NCBI GenBank assembly: GCA_003987725.1
Contig: RXJH01000004.1
Coordinates: 1-64,000 of the forward strand
Direction of reading: 5' to 3'
From: Hyphomicrobium sp.
GTDB lineage: Bacteria; Pseudomonadota; Alphaproteobacteria; Rhizobiales; Hyphomicrobiaceae
DNA: 64,000 bases
Shown: positions 38,952 to 47,255 of the stretch, piece by piece
How positions within the stretch are numbered: position 1 is the first letter of the stretch
Layout: every line of letters starts with the position of its first letter
Translations under genes and position numbers: made by a program
The notes under the pieces: model-generated
Told to the model about the DNA's origin: nothing
Seen by the model: the letters and a program-made list of their open reading frames with translations, nothing else
The model's database searches: none

Positions 38952-39835
38952 TGGCTGAAAAGCGAACCGAAACCGACGGTAAGCCGGAGGATACGCAGGA
39001 TCCTCCGCCGGGGTCCGGGCTCAGCCGCAAGGAACGCGCGCAGGTTCGAGAGTCGGTCAAACCGCGGCCGGCTGTCATCTACGAGATCATTCGCGTGCGA
39101 GGCGAGGAGGAATTGCGCCGGCCCAGCTCCGCGCTTTGGTGGTCCGGTATCGCCGCCGGTATCTCGATCGGTTTTTCATTCCTGACCGAGGCGGGCCTCG
39201 CGGCACATCTTCCAGCGTCAGAGTGGACACCGATCGTCGCCAAGCTCGGTTACGCTGTCGGCTTTCTGATCGTCATCCTCGGCCATCAGCAACTTTTCAC
39301 CGAAAACGTCTTGACGGCCGTATTGCCGGTGATGGCGCGGAAGAAATTCCATTGGTTGATCAAGATGCTGCGGCTCTGGGGGATCGTTCTCGCTGCGAAC
39401 CTTGTGGGTTGTTTTATTTTCGCGTTCGCGATCGTTCGGCTGCCGATCATTTCGGCCGATCTCGGGCCTTCGCTCGGAAATATCGTAACGAGCGTGATGA
39501 GCAACGCGCCGGTAGAGATGTTCGCCAAGGGCATCGGCGCGGGCTGGCTGATCGCGGCCCTCGTTTGGATCATCGCGTCGACGGAAGGCGTCGAATTTCT
39601 CGTCATTCTGCTGCTCACATACCTGATCGCATTTTTTGGATTTACTCATATCGTCGCCGGGAGTGTCGAAGCGATCTACGGGGTACTTACTGGCCTCATC
39701 AGCTTCGAGAAGGCTCTGTTCGGCTTCTTTCTTCCGACGCTCGCGGGCAACGTTTTCGGCGGCACCGTGCTCTTTTCGCTGCTGAGCTACGCGCAGGTGC
39801 GCGAAGAAATTTATGCGGAACGGGCAGACCGCTGA
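38951..39835 (+). CDS. Formate/nitrite transporter (FNT) family membrane channel
   Basis: 294-residue protein. A hydrophilic N-terminal extension of about 55 residues precedes six membrane segments of the FNT pentameric channel fold; the family motif LAGNVFGGTVLFS is at the C-terminal half-helix. The long N-terminus and sequence put it nearer the YfdC-like branch than FocA/NirC. The ATG overlaps the stop of the His-rich redoxin gene (TGATG), so the two proteins are translationally coupled and probably act together. Substrate (formate, nitrite, hydrosulfide or another anion) is unknown. Confidence 0.88.
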   Translation: MAEKRTETDGKPEDTQDPPPGSGLSRKERAQVRESVKPRPAVIYEIIRVRGEEELRRPSSALWWSGIAAGISIGFSFLTEAGLAAHLPASEWTPIVAKLGYAVGFLIVILGHQQLFTENVLTAVLPVMARKKFHWLIKMLRLWGIVLAANLVGCFIFAFAIVRLPIISADLGPSLGNIVTSVMSNAPVEMFAKGIGAGWLIAALVWIIASTEGVEFLVILLLTYLIAFFGFTHIVAGSVEAIYGVLTGLISFEKALFGFFLPTLAGNVFGGTVLFSLLSYAQVREEIYAERADR

Positions 39836-39904
39836 CGCCTGACTTTCTTGCGCCACCCGAATCACGCTTTTCTCCGCCCTACAAGTCGAGGTCGGAGAAA
39901 GCTC

Positions 39905-40846
39905 ATGGTCGAGCGGGCAGGCGGACGGGGAACGAAGGTTCGGGCGGGCGATGGAACGTCCGCCCATGCGCGCCCACGGTCTCAGGGCGCTGTGAGCAAG
40001 ACGGCGTCTCCGGACAAGAAGACCATCGCGCTCGTCTATGATTTTGACGGCACGCTGTCGCCGCGCCCCATGCAGGAATACGCGTTTCTGCCGAAGCTCG
40101 GCATCGAGCCGAAGGAGTTCTGGGCCGAATGCACGCGCGTGTCGAAGGCCGAGCGCGCCGATGCGCTGATCACCTACATGCATCTTCTCTACAAGAAGGC
40201 GAAGGAGAAAGGCGTCCGCATCGATCGCGCCGATCTCGTCGCGCAGGGGAAGAAGGTCGAGCTGTATCCCGGTGTCGAGGCGTGGTTCGATCAGATGCAC
40301 GCCTACGTGAAAAAGCGCGGCGCGGAAGCGGGCATCACGGTGAAGCATTACCTTGTGTCGTCGGGGCTTACCGAGATCATCGAGGGGACGAAGATCTTCC
40401 CGCACTTCGCCAACGTATTCGCGAGCGAGTACTGGTTCGACGCGTACGATCTGCCGTTTCCGAAGCGCGTCATTTCCGATACCGGCAAGACGCAGTTTCT
40501 GTTCCGCATCAACAAGGGCATCGAGGATCTGGGCCTGAGCATCAACGCGCACATGCCCGAGGATGAGCGGCCGATTCCGTTTTCGAACTTCATCTATTTC
40601 GGCGACGGCGACACGGACGTCCCGTCGATGGCGCTATTGAAGAAGAACGGCGGCCACGCCATTGCCGTGCATGATCCGGGCGAAAGCGAAGCGAAATGCG
40701 TCGAGCTTTTCAAGGCGGGCCGCTGCGATTTCTACGCGGGCGCCGACTACCGCAAGGGCTCGGACTTATTCAAGCGCACGTGCCTGCTGCTCGATCGCAT
40801 CATCGCGGATGTGCGGGTGCGGGAAGAGGCGCGGGGGTTGGGATAA
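39905..40846 (+). CDS. HAD-superfamily phosphatase/hydrolase
   Basis: HAD-fold hydrolase. The nucleophile motif is ALVYDFDGTLSPRP, with the later Lys and IYFGDGDTDVPSM acidic motif complete. A cap domain lies between them. Start choice: ATG 39905 has a GGAG seven bases upstream, but its first 30 residues are low-complexity (Gly/Arg/Ala); GTG 39992 (MSKTASPDKK) is where the conserved sequence begins and may be the true start. The substrate is not predictable; phosphoserine phosphatase-like folds are nearest by pattern. Confidence 0.88.
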   Translation: MVERAGGRGTKVRAGDGTSAHARPRSQGAVSKTASPDKKTIALVYDFDGTLSPRPMQEYAFLPKLGIEPKEFWAECTRVSKAERADALITYMHLLYKKAKEKGVRIDRADLVAQGKKVELYPGVEAWFDQMHAYVKKRGAEAGITVKHYLVSSGLTEIIEGTKIFPHFANVFASEYWFDAYDLPFPKRVISDTGKTQFLFRINKGIEDLGLSINAHMPEDERPIPFSNFIYFGDGDTDVPSMALLKKNGGHAIAVHDPGESEAKCVELFKAGRCDFYAGADYRKGSDLFKRTCLLLDRIIADVRVREEARGLG

Positions 40847-40850
40847 TCTC

Positions 40851-40992
40851 GTCATCCTCGGCGAGTGAGCAACGCGAGCGAATGCCGGGGACCCATCATT
40901 AGACTCGTCGCAGACGCGATGTATTGAGCCTTCGGCATTTTTGACGCTGGATCCCCGAACGGTCTTGCTGCGCGCGTCCGTTCGAGGATGAC
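40851..40992. repeat. Intergenic inverted-repeat element
   Basis: GTCATCCTCG at 40851-40860 is the exact reverse complement of CGAGGATGAC at 40983-40992. Inside are ATGCCGGGGACCCA near 40882 and TGGATCCCCG near 40949, phrases that resemble the shorter repeat at 35711-35730. The element is non-coding and looks like a member of the mosaic intergenic repeats common in Rhizobiales. It lies between the HAD gene and the small membrane gene. Confidence 0.55.
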
Positions 40993-41035
40993 GGTCGTGG
41001 GTTTGGAGAGTGGCACCCAATGAGGTTCGCTTCGC

Positions 41036-41164
41036 TCAGCGCCCTTCAATCTTAATGCCCGGCAGGTCGACTTTGACCTTTGTCTGCTGCGCGTCCCAGA
41101 GGAGATAGCCGAGTACGATCACCGTTCCGGCGAGCACTCCGATGATGATCGATCTGATGTCCAT
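41036..41164 (-). CDS. 42-residue single-span membrane protein
   Basis: ATG at 41164, TGA at 41036-41038. The product begins MDIRSIIIGVLAGTVIVLGY, a clean membrane anchor (about residues 5-22), followed by LLWDAQQTKVKVDLPGIKIEGR, a short periplasmic or cytosolic tail. GGTGGAG stands four bases before the ATG. The arrangement (N-terminal anchor plus short beta-like tail) is typical of small membrane proteins of the order, but the family is not one I can name. Too short for routine gene calling, hence easily missed. Confidence 0.7.
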   Translation of the reverse strand: MDIRSIIIGVLAGTVIVLGYLLWDAQQTKVKVDLPGIKIEGR

Positions 41165-41235
41165 GATTCTCCACCTTGGTTAGGCTCTCATCATGCCATC
41201 AATCGGCATGATGATCATCCTTTTGTTCTGGCCGC

Positions 41236-41260
41236 AAAAAAGGCTCCGCAGAACGGAGCC
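41236..41260 (-). terminator. Intrinsic terminator of the 41.4-kb membrane gene
   Basis: On the minus strand GGCTCCG (41260-41254) and CGGAGCC (41248-41242) form a 7-bp stem with a 5-nt loop, followed at once by six T (41241-41236). It lies 91 bases downstream of the membrane-protein gene that ends at 41352. Confidence 0.88.
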
Positions 41261-41351
41261 GCCGATGTCGTTCGGTTTGCTTATCCTACCTTCGTGACAG
41301 GGAAAAGCGGTTGAGCCTACGCCATGGGCCTGCCTGCGAGGAGCGGCGTTT

Positions 41352-42437
41352 TTATCCGGCGTTCGCGAACTGGGATTCTGAGGTGTCTCTAGCCACCGTC
41401 AGCAAGTCGCGCAGCGCAAACGGCGCCCACACGAGGCCGAAGCTGAGCAACGGAGTATACAAGGCGCCCCAATAGACATTGAACGGTTTACCGGCGATGC
41501 AGAACAGCATCGCATAGGCGGCAACCGTCATCGCCATACGGGCGCCGCTAGGAAAGGCGCAGAGCCCCAGGAATGCCACCGGCAGCAAGGCGGCGCTGAT
41601 CCATACCGGTGCCAGCACAAACGCGCCGTTGGATGCCGCTGTCCCAGCAAGAAAGTGCAACCCGCCAAAGGCGATCCAGCCGCCGCTTGGGTCTGCCATG
41701 TCGTCGGGCCCAAGTTGCGCCGCGACCGCATGCATATGAAACAGAAAGTAGACGGCGTAGGCGGCAAGACCCGCAATGCCCAAGGCAAGCTCACCACGCC
41801 GGCCCTGCAGCAGCGCTAGGCCCAGACAGATCACAACATAGGGTGCCGCCAGTTCACGCACGAACAACGCCAGCAGCGCTAGCAACATGCCTGGAAGCCA
41901 TAGCCGCAACCCGTAGCAGCAGCAGGAAGCCAGGATCAGCACACCGCCGACCACTTCGCCAAACAATACTGCGCCGGGCACCAGCGACGTGCACAGCGAG
42001 ACAATCAGCAGACATGCCAATGGCCCCGCCACATCCAGATTTCCCTCCCGGTTGACGAGGTAAACCCCCATCGCTCCGGCGATGAGCGTGATCGTGGCCA
42101 GTACGATTTGCGCCCAAAGCGTCGACGGCGCCAGCGCAACCAACGACATCAACAGCGGCGTGCGCCAGTTGAACACCGAGAGAGTCGGATAATAGTGCCC
42201 GGTAAGCAGCTCGATGTGGGCAGCCGAGTAGTAGTTCTCTCCATGCCGCAACCGATCGACAATGCGTGCATAAAGGGCCGCATCACCTAGCTCGGTGGAA
42301 GTCGCACCGATTGGTGCCTCCCCACCGAAGGAAAATGCAACGAGCAGCACGATGGCGGTAGCAACGGCGACAAGAACAGCCAGCGCCGAGCCGCGACCAA
42401 ACTTCCTAAAGGAGGTCGATATCTGGGAGGTCTGCAT
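41352..42437 (-). CDS. Polytopic membrane protein, possibly GT-C glycosyltransferase-like
   Basis: 361 residues with about nine to ten hydrophobic segments. The first loop contains GDAALYARIVDRLRHGENYYSAA and then YYPTLSVFNWRTPLL, a pattern seen in GT-C type membrane transferases and related uncharacterised proteins. No conserved catalytic motif can be named with confidence. It lies alone between a repeat element and a non-coding stretch, has its own terminator and neighbours no related pathway genes, consistent with an accessory gene. Reported as hypothetical membrane protein. Confidence 0.7.
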   Translation of the reverse strand: MQTSQISTSFRKFGRGSALAVLVAVATAIVLLVAFSFGGEAPIGATSTELGDAALYARIVDRLRHGENYYSAAHIELLTGHYYPTLSVFNWRTPLLMSLVALAPSTLWAQIVLATITLIAGAMGVYLVNREGNLDVAGPLACLLIVSLCTSLVPGAVLFGEVVGGVLILASCCCYGLRLWLPGMLLALLALFVRELAAPYVVICLGLALLQGRRGELALGIAGLAAYAVYFLFHMHAVAAQLGPDDMADPSGGWIAFGGLHFLAGTAASNGAFVLAPVWISAALLPVAFLGLCAFPSGARMAMTVAAYAMLFCIAGKPFNVYWGALYTPLLSFGLVWAPFALRDLLTVARDTSESQFANAG

Positions 42438-42633
42438 CCCACCAGACTAAGAGCTCGCGGTAAAGTTAGGCTTAAATCCGATGCAGGAGAGCGCCTCTCG
42501 CCGCCGTCGCGGCCGGGCTAACGCCCTGTTCCGGCATAGGTCCACTCGGCTCTTCCTCGGAACACTGAAGCTTTACAACCTCGGCGTCCCTCGGCAGGAC
42601 CGAGTGGACAACTGCACTTTCGATGGAATGGTT

Positions 42634-42972
42634 TTAGTAGCAGACCCAGACGAATTCCGCGTACCGGGGCGACCAGCGCCAGCAGGAGCCTACACCGTAG
42701 GCGTACCAGCGGCCGTGCCAGTAGCGGCGGTGGTGGCGGTGGCCGTAATGGCGGCCGCCGTGGCGGATATGGCCCTTGTAGTGCCTGCTCGGGCCGCTGA
42801 AGTGCTTTCCGGGGCGAGGTCCGCGATTTCCGATATGGCCGCCGCCGCGGTGATGACCGGCGCTCATGTGATGGCCGCCGCCCTTATGACCGCCATGCGG
42901 GCGCGCATCGGCTGCCAGAGGCATCGCGAGCGCTGCGATCAGCGCTGACACGAAAAATAGACCTCGTTTCAT
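42634..42972 (-). CDS. Small secreted Gly/His-rich protein
   Basis: 112 residues from ATG 42972, with AAGGAG five bases upstream. A signal peptide (MKRGLFFVSALIAALAMPLAADA) precedes a mature part dominated by Gly, His and Arg (for instance HGGHKGGGHHMSAGHHRGGG), ending in an aromatic WSPRYAEFVWVCY. His-rich secreted proteins of this sort are common in rhizobial genomes; metal binding is plausible, function unknown. The opposite-strand frame 42481-42948 is a shadow of this biased composition. Confidence 0.72.
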   Translation of the reverse strand: MKRGLFFVSALIAALAMPLAADARPHGGHKGGGHHMSAGHHRGGGHIGNRGPRPGKHFSGPSRHYKGHIRHGGRHYGHRHHRRYWHGRWYAYGVGSCWRWSPRYAEFVWVCY

Positions 42973-43210
42973 TGGAACTCCTTTTTCTTCTTTGTGGTGC
43001 CGCAAAGCAGCGCTGTGCGCACCGTCGAATGGATGCTACCTCGCAAACGGCAGAGCTCCGCCATCAGTTCCGGGCGGCACGCAAAGTCGAGCTAAATTGG
43101 CTGCTAACTTTTATTTGCAGTTAAAACCGCGGTACTTTTTGCGAGGTTGCGACGGATTTTCGATAGTTATGCGTTAAGGGCGCCGGTTTTCCGTTTTCCG
43201 TATCGCACTA

Positions 43211-43978
43211 TCATAGCCTGAGCAGACGCCGCAGAAATCCACGACTGGCCTTGGCTGCGGTCTCGCCACTCTTGTCGACGCCGATCAGGAGCGCCGCGAC
43301 GATGATGTCGCCGTCTTTGCTCATCGCTAGGACCGTGCCGCCGCCCTCGCGCTGGCCATCCCCGTAGATCCAGTCGGTAGCGTTCGTCGTGTCGGGCGTG
43401 GGGCGATCGTTGTAGGGTTGGTGCGTCGCGTAGATGCGGGCGCTGTAGTCGTCTGGAAAATAGATCTGTCCGATTACAAGGCTCGTCTCGTTCAGGAAGA
43501 CCTTGACGTGGATGTGCGGCGTGCGACCCGGATACCATCCAGGATAGACGGAGGTGAATGCCACGCGTCCGTCGGCGTCGGTGGTTTGCGTACCGCGCAG
43601 ATAGGTCTGGCCTTTCGTCGAAATCTCCCGCGATGCGCCTTGGCCGGTATATCCGGAATAAATACCGTTTGCATCGGCATGCCAAACATCCACGCGCGCG
43701 CCCGATATCGGCTTGCAGGAGCCCGCTTCGATAATGCGCAGCGAAAGCCGGAGCGGCGCACCGGGGCGGCCTTCGGTAATGTCGGAGCGCATGAGTTTCG
43801 GGTCGAAGTAGTAGGGACCCTCGACGGCCTGGGGCAACAGTGTGCACTGGCCCGGAGGCTGCGCAGCGGCGGCTGGTGTATCGTTCGCTGCGCGTGCGGG
43901 CTCGGTTACCATCGTGGACGCCACGGGCGCCGCCAGCGCGGTCTTCAATGCCTGACGCCGCGACAGAGGTTTCGTCAT
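43211..43978 (-). CDS. Tat-exported intradiol ring-cleavage dioxygenase-like protein
   Basis: 255 residues. A twin-arginine signal (LSRRQALKTALAAPVAS) starts the protein, so a folded, metal-loaded enzyme is exported. The mature part is an intradiol dioxygenase (protocatechuate 3,4-dioxygenase superfamily): VDVWHADANGIYSGY and YPGWYPGRTPHIHVKV carry the two Tyr and two His that bind Fe(III). No catechol pathway genes are nearby. Periplasmic intradiol-type enzymes exist in other bacteria, with aromatic or unknown substrates. Stand-alone gene. Confidence 0.88.
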   Translation of the reverse strand: MTKPLSRRQALKTALAAPVASTMVTEPARAANDTPAAAAQPPGQCTLLPQAVEGPYYFDPKLMRSDITEGRPGAPLRLSLRIIEAGSCKPISGARVDVWHADANGIYSGYTGQGASREISTKGQTYLRGTQTTDADGRVAFTSVYPGWYPGRTPHIHVKVFLNETSLVIGQIYFPDDYSARIYATHQPYNDRPTPDTTNATDWIYGDGQREGGGTVLAMSKDGDIIVAALLIGVDKSGETAAKASRGFLRRLLRL

Positions 43979-44126
43979 TGTTATTTCCGCTTTCTCTCAA
44001 TCACCGTCCCAAAGCCGGGTAGCGGTGAAATCGAGATATAGAGATTCCTATGGCGGATTTAACGTGCGCGAAGTGCACAGACGTCGAGTTCATTTTGCAT
44101 TCGTTCGAGTGCGTGCGCGCTGCGCT

Positions 44127-45236
44127 TCAGGCGCTGGGCTTTTTCGCGAGCAGGCGATTGACGTGGCCCATCTTGCGGCCGGCCCGTGCTTCGCGCTTTC
44201 CGTAGTGATGGAAGAACGCACCGGGTTCAGCCGCGATCTTTTCCCAGGCGAGAATGTCATCGCCAATCAAGTTGATCATTTCGGCGGCGGGCGCCTTCAG
44301 CGCCGTCGCTCCGAGCGGCCATCCGGCGACAGCGCGAATGTGCTGCTCGAACTGCGAGGTCAGCGCGCCGTCCATCGTCCAGTGTCCGGAGTTGTGGACG
44401 CGGGGCGCCATTTCGTTGACGTACAGGCAATCGCGGCCGCTATCCGTCACGATGAAGAATTCGATCGCAAAAACGCCGACGTATTCGAGCTTTTCGGCGA
44501 TACGGTTCGCAATGTCGATGGCCTCCGCGGCCGTTGCTGGCGCGAGGGCGGCCGGCGCAACGGAGCGATGGAGGATGTGATTGCGATGTTCGTTCTCGGT
44601 CACGTCGAACGCCAGAAACGTTCCGTCGAGTGCGCGTGCGGCAACGACCGAGACTTCGGCGCGGAAGTTGACGAAGCTTTCGAGGATCGAGGGCTGATTG
44701 GCCATATCGGCCCACGCAGCCTCGGCGTCTTCGCGCTTCAGTATTTTGGCTTGGCCCTTGCCGTCGTAGCCGAAGCGGCGCGTCTTCAGAACGGCGGGGA
44801 TTTTGAATCCGCCGTCGAGAATTTTCGTCAGATCGGCGAAGCTGTCGATCGCGGCGAACTCGGCCGTCATGGCACCGAGACCGCGCGCGAGCGCTTTCTC
44901 ATTCATGCGGTCCTGGGCGCAGGCCAAGGCTTTCGCGCCGGGGCGAACGGGGACGCGCGCAGATAGGAATTCGACGGTTTTGACCGGAATGTTCTCGAAC
45001 TCGTAGGTGGCGACATCCACCCCATCGGCGAAGGCTGTGAGCCGTGCTTCGTCCTCATACGCCGCGACCGTGTACTTGGTGGCGACGTCGAATGCGGGAC
45101 TGTCCCCTTCGGGCGCATAGATGTGAGATTTGAGACCGAGACGCGCTGCGGCCATCGCCAGCATGCGGCCAAGCTGGCCGCCACCGAGAATGCCGATCGT
45201 CGAACCGGGAGGGAGGGCGGTCATCGTCTTCGTCAT
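44127..45236 (-). CDS. purK: N5-carboxyaminoimidazole ribonucleotide synthase
   Basis: ATP-grasp enzyme of purine synthesis that carboxylates AIR. 369 residues. N-terminal IGILGGGQLGRMLAMAA, ATP-grasp core with LKTRRFGYDGKGQ, and the metal site VNEMAPRVHNSGHWT are all present. Its start and the stop of purE overlap by one base, so the pair is co-translated. A second Met at residue 5 is an alternative start. Confidence 0.96.
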   Translation of the reverse strand: MTKTMTALPPGSTIGILGGGQLGRMLAMAAARLGLKSHIYAPEGDSPAFDVATKYTVAAYEDEARLTAFADGVDVATYEFENIPVKTVEFLSARVPVRPGAKALACAQDRMNEKALARGLGAMTAEFAAIDSFADLTKILDGGFKIPAVLKTRRFGYDGKGQAKILKREDAEAAWADMANQPSILESFVNFRAEVSVVAARALDGTFLAFDVTENEHRNHILHRSVAPAALAPATAAEAIDIANRIAEKLEYVGVFAIEFFIVTDSGRDCLYVNEMAPRVHNSGHWTMDGALTSQFEQHIRAVAGWPLGATALKAPAAEMINLIGDDILAWEKIAAEPGAFFHHYGKREARAGRKMGHVNRLLAKKPSA

Positions 45237-45730
45237 CAGCCCTTCACGGGCGTTTCGGCGACGTCGGCCGAGTGCTGCTGGCGCCAGGCTTCGAGCCGCT
45301 CTGCGAGCGCGGTGTCGGAGAGCGCCAATATCTCTGCCGCCAGCAGGCCGGCATTCTTCGCGCCCGCTTCGCCGATGGCGAGCGTACCGACCGGCACGCC
45401 GGCGGGCATCTGGACGATCGAATAAAGACTGTCCTGGCCCTTGAGGGCTTTCGATTCGATCGGCACGCCGAGGACGGGCAGCGTTGTCATCGACGCGGTC
45501 ATTCCGGGAAGATGGGCTGCACCACCTGCGCCTGCGATAATAACCTTGAGACCCGCGGCCTTGGCGCCCTTGGCGTAGTTATAAAGCCGATCAGGCGTGC
45601 GGTGCGCGGAGACGATCTTGGTCTCGAACGCGATGCCGAGTTCCGTCAGAATGTCAGCAGTGAGCTGCATCGTCGGCCAGTCAGACTGGCTTCCCATGAT
45701 GATGCCGACGTGCGGCCTGATCCGGCTCAT
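45236..45730 (-). CDS. purE: N5-carboxyaminoimidazole ribonucleotide mutase
   Basis: Moves the carboxyl group made by PurK to form CAIR. 164 residues from ATG 45730 ([19 protein letters not shown]); a TTG four codons upstream is less likely. The signature [15 protein letters not shown], the catalytic His in [11 protein letters not shown] and the [11 protein letters not shown] loop are present. Order purE-purK on one transcript is standard. Confidence 0.97.
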   Translation of the reverse strand: MSRIRPHVGIIMGSQSDWPTMQLTADILTELGIAFETKIVSAHRTPDRLYNYAKGAKAAGLKVIIAGAGGAAHLPGMTASMTTLPVLGVPIESKALKGQDSLYSIVQMPAGVPVGTLAIGEAGAKNAGLLAAEILALSDTALAERLEAWRQQHSADVAETPVKG

Positions 45731-45889
45731 AGTCGCGTCCAAAGCCCCGAAAACGGAAACCGCGTCGGTACAGGAGGGACGCCCAGTTTACAAGGGTTTC
45801 CGGTGTCGCCGGGGAGAAATTGAGTGCGTAAGCTGCCATTCGCGCAAAAGGCGGATCCCAGCCCAGGAAAGGGGCGATTGCCGCCGCTT

Positions 45890-46282
45890 TTAGGGAGCTG
45901 AACCAAGCAGATAATTGATCGTATGGAAGAAGTTCTCCGGGCCGACATAGCCTGATATGCGGCCGACTTCGTGCTGCGATTTGACGACGACGAATGTCGG
46001 GACGATGTCGACCGAGGTGTTGAAATCGAGGCGACCCGTCTCAACGTCGTTAACGTCGACGAACCGGATCGGCATCTTTTTTCCCTGCTCGGAGGTCTGG
46101 TAGGCGGGGAGGACGTCGCGCCGGAATATCTCGCAATAGATGCAGCCATCCGCTTCGACGACGATGAGTTCGAACGTTCTGTCGGGGTTTCCAGTCGCTT
46201 CCGTGTCGAGGCCCGCGCGCGAGGCGACAGCCGGGGACAGCATGAGCACGGCGGAAAGTATCACTCGGAAGATCGTCGGCAT
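45890..46282 (-). CDS. Periplasmic thioredoxin-like protein with CxxC
   Basis: 130 residues from ATG 46282, with a signal peptide of about 22 residues. The mature domain has EADGCIYCEIFRRDV, a CxxC (CIYC) in the position of a thioredoxin active site, and a cis-Pro motif IVPTFVVVKSQHEVGRISGYVG. Related proteins (SoxW/thiol-disulfide families) act on periplasmic disulfides. It follows the DUF1007 gene by 128 bases on the same strand; a link with metal delivery is possible but not shown. Confidence 0.8.
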   Translation of the reverse strand: MPTIFRVILSAVLMLSPAVASRAGLDTEATGNPDRTFELIVVEADGCIYCEIFRRDVLPAYQTSEQGKKMPIRFVDVNDVETGRLDFNTSVDIVPTFVVVKSQHEVGRISGYVGPENFFHTINYLLGSAP

Positions 46283-46410
46283 GATGGATCTCGCGCGCAC
46301 AAGCAACTCATCGCTTTTAAGTCAAATGCGAGCGAGCCGATCTCCGAAAATGAAGAGCTAGTTAACGATCGTCACAAAGCGAAACGGGAAGCCCTTGGGC
46401 GAAACGCCGC

Positions 46411-47061
46411 TCAGGACTTCTTGCAGGAAATCGCGACGGTCTTGTACGAGCCGAAACCGATGGCTCCGGCGCCGAATTGCTGCGCCATCGCGTCGCCGAG
46501 CTTCTTGGCTTGCTCGTCCTGCTTTTCGGCATCGGGATCGATGAGTGTCGCCGCGCAGCCTTCGGGGGCGGATGCAAGTTTCACTGCGTCGGTCTTTTCG
46601 GGTTGGAAGTCGATGAAGTAGGACGGATCGAAGACGGCGAACGTCAGACCCTCCGCGCCGGGTGGCAGAGGCTTGGCGAGCGGCAGGTGGAAGTAGAGGC
46701 GCAAGACGCCATTCGTATAGTCCAGGCGCGCATTCGTCGGGGCTGAGAATTCGAGTTGAGTTTCACCGAGCTTCGCAACGGTGAAATAGTTGAATTCCTT
46801 CAGGCCATCCATATTGACCTTCAAAAGCTCGGCCAATTCGCTCTGGTCGTACTTGCCATCGTTGTTCGTATCGAGCCCTTCCAGCGCCATCGCAGTGTAG
46901 GAATCGTCGAAGGCCCATACGTGATCGACGCCGGTTACGGAGCCTTTGTCGTAATCGACGGTCAAGACGTACGTCACCCACATGTGCGGGTGCGCAGAGA
47001 CAGGAACAATCGTGGCCAGTACGGCAACGAAAATGAAAGCCGCAAGGCGATAGGACTTCAT
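46411..47061 (-). CDS. DUF1007 family exported protein with EF-hand loop
   Basis: 216 residues from ATG 47061, signal peptide about 1-22, mature start HPHMWVTYVLTVDY with two His near the new N-terminus (typical of DUF1007). Residues around 65-80 contain DTNNDGKYDQSE, a full 12-residue EF-hand calcium loop with Asp1, Asn3, Asp5, Gly6 and Glu12. Members often sit beside zinc or nickel/cobalt transporters. Here it is divergent from znuA across a gap with a Zur-like site. The C-terminal ISCKKS pairs with an earlier Cys and may form a disulfide. Likely a periplasmic metal-handling partner; not proven. Confidence 0.85.
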   Translation of the reverse strand: MKSYRLAAFIFVAVLATIVPVSAHPHMWVTYVLTVDYDKGSVTGVDHVWAFDDSYTAMALEGLDTNNDGKYDQSELAELLKVNMDGLKEFNYFTVAKLGETQLEFSAPTNARLDYTNGVLRLYFHLPLAKPLPPGAEGLTFAVFDPSYFIDFQPEKTDAVKLASAPEGCAATLIDPDAEKQDEQAKKLGDAMAQQFGAGAIGFGSYKTVAISCKKS

Positions 47062-47196
47062 AATTTCGAGCACGCTTCGCTCAACCCTTTGTTCTGACGC
47101 CGGTCGAATCGCCGGTCGACCCTAACGGACGCACATCGAACCGGCGAGATTGCGACGCTCGATCGGCTAAATGGCCTAAGAGATTTAAGCATCCCC

Positions 47197-47232
47197 TTGC
47201 GTAGATTCCTTATTGGTTGTTATATTATACGC
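47197..47232 (+). promoter_or_regulatory. znuA promoter with overlapping Zur-box-like operator
   Basis: TTGCGT at 47197-47202 and TATATT at 47221-47226 are 18 bases apart, a plausible -35/-10. The -10 lies in TGTTATATTATA (47218-47229), which matches most of the alphaproteobacterial Zur consensus as I recall it (TGTTATA-N-TATAACA); the right arm is imperfect. Overlap with the -10 is how Zur represses when zinc is sufficient. The site is between znuA and the divergent DUF1007 gene and could serve both. Confidence 0.55.
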
Positions 47233-47255
47233 TTCAAATTTTGGGGGAATTGAGC

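Noticed and set aside
39218-40552. 444-residue frame on the minus strand
   Set aside because: Crosses the complement of two clear genes (FNT channel and HAD).
42481-42948. 155-residue plus-strand frame with Val/Ala stretches
   Set aside because: Complement of the Gly/His-rich secreted protein; that one has the signal peptide and AAGGAG.
43167-44000. 277-residue frame overlapping the intradiol gene
   Set aside because: Same strand, other frame, Arg-rich without motifs; the intradiol frame carries the Tat signal and iron ligands.
44050-44206. Short plus-strand frame with CAKC near its start
   Set aside because: Extends into the 3' end of purK on the other strand and lacks a ribosome site; chance.
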